From positions 4,340,001-4,404,000 of the forward strand of contig JAZGTN010000025.1 in the NCBI GenBank assembly GCA_037783415.1: a DNA stretch of 64,000 nt, in the 5' to 3' direction. This DNA is from Leptasterias polaris. Taxonomy: Eukaryota; Echinodermata; Asteroidea; Forcipulatida; Asteriidae. Both the position numbers and the translations under genes were made by a program. This document shows positions 49,701 through 58,700 of the stretch, piece by piece (within the stretch, counting starts at the first letter, position 1; every line of letters begins with the position of its first letter). The notes below the pieces were generated by a model. That model saw nothing but the letters and a program-made list of their open reading frames with translations. It had not been told where the DNA came from and did no database searches.

Positions 49701-52700
49701 GACAGTGCAATCTCCATAAAACATAAGATTTGTTGTATTCTCCCATTGAGCTGTGTACAAATGTGCCTGCAGGAAGACCAGGCCCTGTGGCTCTTTTGTA
49801 AACACATGTGATGTCACAGGTCACATGGTCTATACCCGTCTGTCACACAAACATTCCACCTTTTCTACTTAGTGCCTCAATGCCCTTTAAAATCATGTCA
49901 GAAGTGGAGTGATTAGGAAGATTGAAGTGATGTCCTACAAGTGTCTCCAGCTTTCGGGTCTTGATATACTCGTAGGACATCACATCAATCTTCCTAACCA
50001 CTCCATTTCTGACAGGATTGTACAGGGCATAGAGGCACTAGGCAAACGAAGGGATACTGTCCATCTGAGGAGGGAGAAACTGTGGATAAGGTGCCTTCAG
50101 ACCATTTAACCCCATGTAGCCAATCGCTAAAATTACTGGTCTCTGGCCAGTTTTACAGACCAAAATATCCTACAAGCAAAAGGGGAAAATGAACACTTGG
50201 TTCATTTAATTTCATTTCATTTACTGTGTGACGGACCTGAGCGCTATATGTGACCCGCTCTGCGAAAAAGGCCCTTAAATCGCGCTATCTCTTAAGCACG
50301 CAAAGGGCTCGTCAATGTTGAAAAGGTGAAAATTTCTTACTCGATGTGATTTTTTTTTATCCCATTTTTGACATCGTTGATGTCCACTCTTTCATAATTT
50401 GTAAGATTGAATGTTCATTTTGATCAATAAAGTTGGAAAAAACCCGTGTTTTGTGTACAATTTGTTCGTGGTTTGTACGATCGGTGTCCGTGGAGTCAGT
50501 GGAAAATTGCGTCTATTACACATCTGACACGACATTATTTGGAACCCCCCTATTATAAATTTGGTATCATCTGAAAGCGGAGGACATCGTCTTTCTAAAT
50601 TTAGATATAGAAAAGGTTAGAGGTCAAAATTAAAAGCAGGGTCGGTAATTTAATGACATGTAGACAGAGCGCTTGTTACTAGGGGCGTGGATCTTTTCTA
50701 TCACGTGCACACAGTGTAGTGCACCGATTGGTCAATGTGCGCAAGGATCCAGTGCGCGCATGCGCTGTGAATGATATCGGCTGTTTATTCTCTGTCAGGT
50801 GACTGTCATGTGACTGTTTATGATGTGCGTGCCACGCAAAAATAAAGCGCATTACCTGTTAACTGTGTTCAACTCAACTGACTTGTACTGCTCTGAGCGA
50901 AAAGATTTTGAGAATTATTTACCACTTTAGCCAAATAATTTTACTTAACCTTAGCCAACTGCTATTATATATTTTTCGTTTATTTTGTGCTTAATATGGG
51001 TTCAAAGGATCAGTGTCTGGCTGAGGCTTTGAATGATCTCCGTGATGCCAATCTTGCCAAGGAGGAGAGAGACATGGTTGGCTTCGTGGAAGATTACTTC
51101 GTTAACTTCCGATGTGAAGATGACGATGTGGAATCAGAAACCGATTCGGAATCTGATTCCATACCGCCATTTTTAGCGGAAGATAACCAAGAGATTGACC
51201 CCGACAGCAATGATGAAGAGGATGGCCCCTTGGTTGTTGTAGGTATCCCAGCAGGAGATGACATCGATGCCAACGGAACTCTCTGTGTTTATTTGTTTGT
51301 TCTATTTATTTGTGTGTTTTTTTTAAAACTAAAAAGCAAGTTTTTAGCCCAAAGATTATTTCAAAGTAGATTAATCAACTTCAGATTTCAATAAGAAGGC
51401 AAACTACCTTGACTGTTATATTTTAAAGGAAATATTCCGGTTTTAAACAAAAGTATTTTTTGTCCCCAAAATGTTACATTTTTACCCCAAAAATACTTTT
51501 AATCATGAAAATACAAGCTAGCTGAAGGGTTAAATGAATCAGTCCAAGCTGTTGTTTTAAAAATACGAAAAAGTGGGATTTATTGGGGTTTTTTCCAAAA
51601 AGCTCTTGTTTTCACCCAAAAATATTCTATTTAAAATCATATGGTTTTCTAAAAAGTCCAGTTGGCATAAGGATTACTTCCAAAAGTAGTAAAACTAACC
51701 AAACTGGTATAAAAACGTAGTAATAATGACTAAGTGTGTGTTTGCAATTTTAAAAATAAGAAAGAGGTTACGAAAAAGCACAATATGCAAATTAGTTCAA
51801 AAAAGTGCGAAATAGACCATTAAATAAAAAGAACAAATATTTTGAACTTAATAAGTCATATTCAACAATTGGTGAAAATTTCAGACGAATAGTGTATTGG
51901 GAATGTGCTCGTTGTTAGGGTCTATCATAAGAACTTTGTACTTAAATAAATTAAAATACAGTGTAAAGTTTACAAGGCTGTTTCTCCTCAACCTATTTTG
52001 ACCAAAATGGCAAGAATTTGTATGCAAATTATGGTATAACTCTGGATTGCAACATGCTACAGACTTCTAACATACACCAAATTAAAGCTGAGAAAAGGCC
52101 CTTTCCAACCATGTATCTAACTCAAAAATAATTTTTTGCATAATAGGGCCTTTTTCGCAGAGCGGGTCACATATAAGAAGCCACTATTATTATTATTATT
52201 ATTATTTATTCTGGTTGTGAAGCCAAGGACTCTCATAAAAGTGAACTTAATCCCTGTACTAGCCAAGAACCCCATGGAGAGAAGACAAGGAAGTTTCAAA
52301 TTTAGATGTGGGAGGAGAGCTCCCACAGAATTATTCCAGGGAAAACCCACGCAATCAGGCAGGGACTGGAAACCCAATCCACCTAGTGCCCCCAGCAGGA
52401 TTCAAACCAGAGTCCTGGAGGTGGAAGTTGAGGGAAGATACCATTGCAACAACCCGACCGCCCTAGTTTATAATGACTTACACATGGCTTGCAGAACCAG
52501 CCCTGATCAGTGCGACTGTTTGACATTAGGTAGCAATCCTTACACAGTTGTACCTCAGCGAGCTAGAAAGTAATCCAAAAAGTAATCCGATTTATATAGC
52601 GCATAGTAATTAATACTTAATTCTCAATGCGCTTTACATTAGTGCCCTGGTTATTGGGCCAATAACATTCCTTTCATCTTTCTCAGCTCCCTGGGGAGTA

Positions 52701-55700
52701 TACAGCCCTGGGCTGCCGTGGCGCTCCGAAGGCTTTTTCAAACACAATATCAACCTCTACCCTTGCAGGTACCCATTTATACCCCTGGGTGAAGAGAAGC
52801 AATTATAGCAAAGTGTCTTGCTCAAGGACACAAGCGTCATGACCGGGACTCGAACCCACACCCCGATGACTAAACCACCAGGGGCGGATTGCACCAAGTG
52901 GTCTTAAACCGGTCTATGCTCTATAGCCAGCTAACTTGAGACACTCTTAGACAGTCTTTAATTATAGACCGATTGCAATACCAAGGTCTATATTTTAAGC
53001 CAGTCTTAAATCTTAAGTCTGTGTTGAGCTGGCTATAATCAGTCTTTGTTTTGTTTTTAAACATGGCGCTACATCTATTAGTTGTTAATGATTTCATGCA
53101 AAGAACCCTACAGCAAGACCATTATATTGATAACGTTTACTCGATCTGTAATTTTTTCCCAGGCTTTTTTTTCCCTCAATTGTCACCAAATTGCTTAGTT
53201 ATGACTGCAAAATCTTACTGCAGTTCATTTAACCCCCTAAATGTGCCAACTTTTTTGTTTTACTGCAGGCTGGTCGCCTAATGTTTGATCTTTGTCTACC
53301 TTTCAATGCCATTGTCGGCCATTGCAACAAACCAAGCTTTATTAGGATTGCTTGTTCGTACATGTGTTTCACTACTCCTCACTGACTTTAAGACTGGCTT
53401 ATTGCAACAGGCTTAACCACTGACTAAGCTAAGACCGTCTAAGACAGATAGCTGGCTATAACAGACTGGTCTTAGACTGCTGGCTAAGACCAGTTTATTG
53501 CAATCCGGCCCAGAACTTGAATCCGATGCTCTTAACCACTTGTGTACACATCTTAAGACGACAGTTTTTATACTTTTGTATAACCTTGACAGCCCCTGTC
53601 CAACTTGTAATCATTGTGTATATGTCTAAAGATTTAAAATAAATAAATAAAATAAAATAAAATTAAAATAAAACAAAATACTCCTTTAAAGGCCCTGTAC
53701 ACTATTGGTAAGATCGAAATACACAAATGTTCACAGATTCACACATAACTTACATGATTTAAAGTAAGTAATGGTAGAAAGGGTTCCTTAAAATATTTCT
53801 GCCTAAAATGCTATCGTTTCTGAGAAATGAGTAAAACAATAGTTTTTATCGCGCGCGATAATAAACTCGATGTTTGAAAAGCAGAAAACACATAAGGTCT
53901 CTTTTCACTATTTTCTCGTGATCTCGATGACCAATTGAGCTCAAACTTTCACAGGTTTGTTATTTCATGTATGTGGTTGATTACACAAAACATGAACACT
54001 GTCTGTGATTATTTTGTCAGCTCTGCCAATCCTGTATAATACCTTTAAATCAAATGATGGAATTTACAAAGAGTAGTGACCAGGGGCCCAATTTCATAGA
54101 GCTGCTTATGCACAATAAGTAGCTACGCTCAAGAAAATTATGCTTACCAGAATAAGGTAACCACCCAAAATACCATTTCACATCTACCATTTGTGATTGG
54201 TATCATACTCATTTTTGCTTAGCAGAAAATTGTTAAGCAATATTTTCTGGTTAAGCAACTCTCTGAAATTTGGCCCAGAACTTAGACGGCAATTTAAGAC
54301 TGGTAGAGTCGTGGTCATAACCGTTGTGCATACACGTTTGCACCCATAGACTTTACATTGAGCTGCTGGTTTGTATTTGTCTTGATTGTGTTACGCCTCA
54401 TTAGCGGCTGTGTAAGCTTGCTCGACAACACTCTAGGGCTATGAGCATTGAATGCCCATTTTCCAACATTAAATCACGTCTCTCTGCCATGTATAACCAT
54501 GTATTTTGTGTATTGTCCGTGGCATACATGTAGGCAAAAGTTCTTGTATGATGATCATTTTGAAACAGCATCACATGTCAAAATTTGTTCTGAGAAAAAA
54601 ATTGAGTCATCCAACTTCAACATTTTTTGTTCTTACATCATAGTTGCAGTCGTTGAGTGTGAGTTGACAGAGGTCAGTGCGCTCATTTGTCGGTCCGTAG
54701 TAAATAACAGACGTGTGAACCATCATTTCAGCATCGGACTGGAACTCTTCAATGCAGCGGTATTTCTTATCATCAACTTTCTGTTCGAGAGACAAAACAC
54801 AAAAGGGGTCAAAGAACATTTGGAACTAGAATCAAAAGCTTACCCAATAATAATAATAATAATATTTGAGTCCTATATAACACACGTATCCATCAATAAG
54901 GTGCTCAAGCGGCTTGAACAAAGAGAAACACTTTTTAAGACAGGTGGTGAAGTTTATGAATTCTGAGACCCATTTATGTAGCACCTTAATAAGGGTTTAC
55001 AAAGTACTGCAGCACATTTAGCAGCCACTGCCAGGAACAGCGGCGCAAACATTTCTCTTAGCAATAAGTATAACTGTTTTTTTTTTAAACACAAGACACA
55101 AGCCCTACAACTGTTTGTCAGATCCGAAGGACAAAGCAATAATAATTAAGTGTCTTGCTCAAGGACACAAGTGCCAAGACCAGGACTCCAACCCACACTC
55201 TGCTGATCAGAAACACCAGAGCTCGATCCCGATGCACTTGACCGCTCTGACACGACAGGCCACTAGCACACCAAATTGCTTCACATATACATAAATCATT
55301 GTAAATAATAGAACAACAAACATGACCGGATATACCCACTGGACTGCAGCCCACATTCCAGTATTTCAGCATATGGCCAGTTCCCTAAAAACTAAATAAG
55401 AGCAGGGGGCCCAGTGTTCAACACAAACGTATATTCAAATGTGGCATGGGGAGCACATACGGCAGAAACTTGTTCACATTATAATTAGATTTTAACTTGC
55501 CAAGTCTGTTCGGCATGTGTTCTCAGATTGTGATCGGTCAACGTATAAGGGGCCAAGCATAACGGATCGTCTACGATTGCAAAATGAAACCGTCTGACTA
55601 ACCTGCATGATTGTGGCAAGATCGACATGCCGGTAAACAAGATTGTAGTAGTTGGGAAGTGCACTCATGTTTAACTTCTTGTGCAGATCTCGTGCCTGTA

Positions 55701-58700
55701 GGGTAGACAAACAAGGCAGTCAGTTTCATTGGCGAGCAGTGCCCAATTTCATAGAGCTGCTTAAGCACAAAAAGTAGCTGAGCACAATATAAATACGCTT
55801 ACCAGAATAATCGACCAGCCAAACTAGCATGTCACGTTTACAATTTGTGACTGGTATCCTACTCATTTCAACTTGTCGAAAATTCTTAAAGATATTTTCT
55901 GCTTAACCCTTTCAGCCCCAAGTTCTTTTGACAACTGCTGGAGCCCATTTTCTTTGACCACTAAAGGGTGAAGCACACTTTCTCACACAACAGGAAGCTG
56001 GTGTTCAAAGTTTGATTTTACAAACTCTATTATTACCTTGAAGATTTTATTTTAGAGCATAATGAGTAACAAAAATTGTCTTACTTATTGTATTTCCTTT
56101 CATATAATTCAAAAATCATTGAAATCAGCCAAAAAAAGGCCAAGTTCTTGGTCTGTTTCCTCAGTGTGTTCTGAAAACCCAAACACTTTTTTGCACACAA
56201 CCTTATGGCGCTCTGTAGGTGTTTTGCATTTCGGATCTTTCTACTCTAATTTGAAGCGATTGCAAAATAACAACCCTATTTTATTTTACCGTCATTGGAA
56301 AGATCCAATCTTTCTCTTTCCTATGATGGTAAGCTTGGGTATGGAGGGTGAACATGGACAAAACTACAGCTTTTTAACAAATGGCCTTTGTGCCCAGGCT
56401 TGAGTGCTTTGTTGTGTGTCATTTTGGGCGACTATAGTCGCCCTTGGGGCTGAAGCAGGGTATAGTGCACAGTCGACTATAGTCGCCCTTGGGGCTGAAA
56501 GGGTTAAGCAGCTCTATAAAATTGGGCCCTGATTTATCAGTAACAGATGGATAACATAATATAACAAACACAATTTATCAGGCGCTATTCCATCAAGATC
56601 ATAGCACATATAATATATATTAACATGGATAGATAAGTATAAGAGCCGAGTAGATATATACACGTGGTGTCACCACAAACGGAATAGTATTATTTCATTT
56701 CAAGGTCATGCAGTGTTTCTTAATTACTAGGAGGCACACATACCTTGTCCTTCATACGATTTAAGACATGCTCCAGGAGTTTGTAGAGCATTGACTTGGT
56801 GAGTTTCAGACTCGGTGATTTGACAGACTGAGAAAGCAAAATAAAACAAGAGGTGATACATGTAAATACCACTGGGTTTAAAGGCAAAGTATACCTTTGG
56901 TTTTTGAAACCGCTCGATTGTTTTAATCCTATAAATGTAGATACTTATACAATCAAACTAACCTGCGAAAATTTCATTTCAAAAGGTGGTTGCCTTTTTG
57001 AGATATTGCCGAAAAAAACGAGTGAATATGTCCACGCAGGAAGAACAATCCCTATGAAATACACAATCTGAGAAGCGTTTCTGACAGAAACAGATTCAAA
57101 TTTTGGGGCATAAAAACTGATATCTTTTTACATAACCACATTAATTCGAAGTGAAATGTTTCTCAAAATGCTTTATTCTATCGAAAGCTGCTGTAGGCTT
57201 CTAAACAATACCTTTTTGGTGCAAATAATTTTAAAAGTGATTACCAAACGTATACCTTCCCTTTAATGCATTTTTAGCGTGTCAATCAAGCCCCATCCAC
57301 TAATGGGAGACTTTAGACTTTCAGCCAATCACCAATAGAGGGCGCTCATCACCAGGTAAAGTCAACATTTTAGGAATAGGAGAAGCATGGGAGTGACGGT
57401 CACCGACAGCACACGTCAACAAATACTTCGCGTTTTGCGTGTCGTTTTTTTTCTTTTAAGTTATCTTAGATTCAACCCTACTGTATTTTTGTTTTAATAA
57501 CACAATACCAAACATGTGAGTGCAGTACCAAACTGTTCTGGAACAGTACGTACTGCTGGACATGAGTTCCCACACAAAAAGTGGTGTGCTGAGTGGCGAG
57601 TAGCATTGCAATTTGTACAGTCACAAACGACAAGGGCCGATCTTGGTGGCCAAACTGCATGTGACATGATTTACTCGTAGCATTTTTAGAGACGGAACAT
57701 ACACTGACAACACTGCCAGACAGTGGGATCACAGACAGACGACCTAGTTGTTTATTTCCTTTTCTCCCGCCATCCGAAAGCCTAACACTGTAGTGTAACA
57801 GCCAAACAATTTTACCTGGTAGGTCTGCTGCCCTCTAGTGGCAGAGATTTCCAAAAGTCTCCCATTTGAATAGGCTTTACCTGACAGACGGAGCATGTCC
57901 ACGTAGATCCAAGGTTGTCAAGATCCACCCCCTTAGTGACACACTCAGGGTGGTACACACGATAACAAGACTCACAACACAGGACCTCCCCAGGGCCGTG
58001 ACACTTACAGCAGTACCAATCATGTGATTCGTCCACCTAAACAGACACAAATGCAAATTTATTCTACCAGTTAAAGAAAGAAATGTCAATTAAGTCTGTG
58101 AGGTAGAGCGCAAGGGTCCTTTTTTGAATCTTTGGTTCCACTAGAAATATTTTTCAAAAACAATTATCTTATTGTCTCTTAGCGAGTTATTGTTATTATT
58201 AGTATATATTTCTGGTAATGAAACCATAAGTGAACTTGTAGCTAATAGCAAACCTGAGGAAACCTGTAAACAAGTGTGCATGCCATTGAACCAAAACACC
58301 TGGGTTTACCCCTACTCTAAGTGTTCTTGGTTATTTTACATGCACCATCAATCCTAGTACACCGAACCAACAGCTTAATGTCCCATCTGAGGGACAAAGT
58401 AATTCTGGTAAAGTATCTTGCTCATGGACACAAGTGTCATGACCGAGACTGGAACCAACTCTCGGTTGAACATAAAAACCAGAGCTGGGCCCAATTTCAT
58501 AGAGCTGCTTAAGCACAAAAAGTAGCTAAGCATAACAAAATTTTGCTTACCAGAATAAGGTTACCAGCCAAACTACCATGTCACATGTACACTTTGTGAC
58601 TGGTATCCTGCTCATTTATGCTAAGCAGAAGATGGTTAAGCAACATTCTCTGCTTAAGCAACTCTATGAAATTGGGCCCTGGAGTTTGGTGCAGGCTTCT

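Noticed and set aside
54448..54966. 172-codon plus-strand ORF
   Set aside because: It is antisense to ZMYND11 exon 6 and ends in an (AAT)n tract; the minus strand is the real coding strand.
56062..56403. 113-codon frame in the piggyBac-like MITE as a transposase
   Set aside because: It is too short and has no DDD-type catalytic or zinc-finger motif; only part is shared with copy 2.
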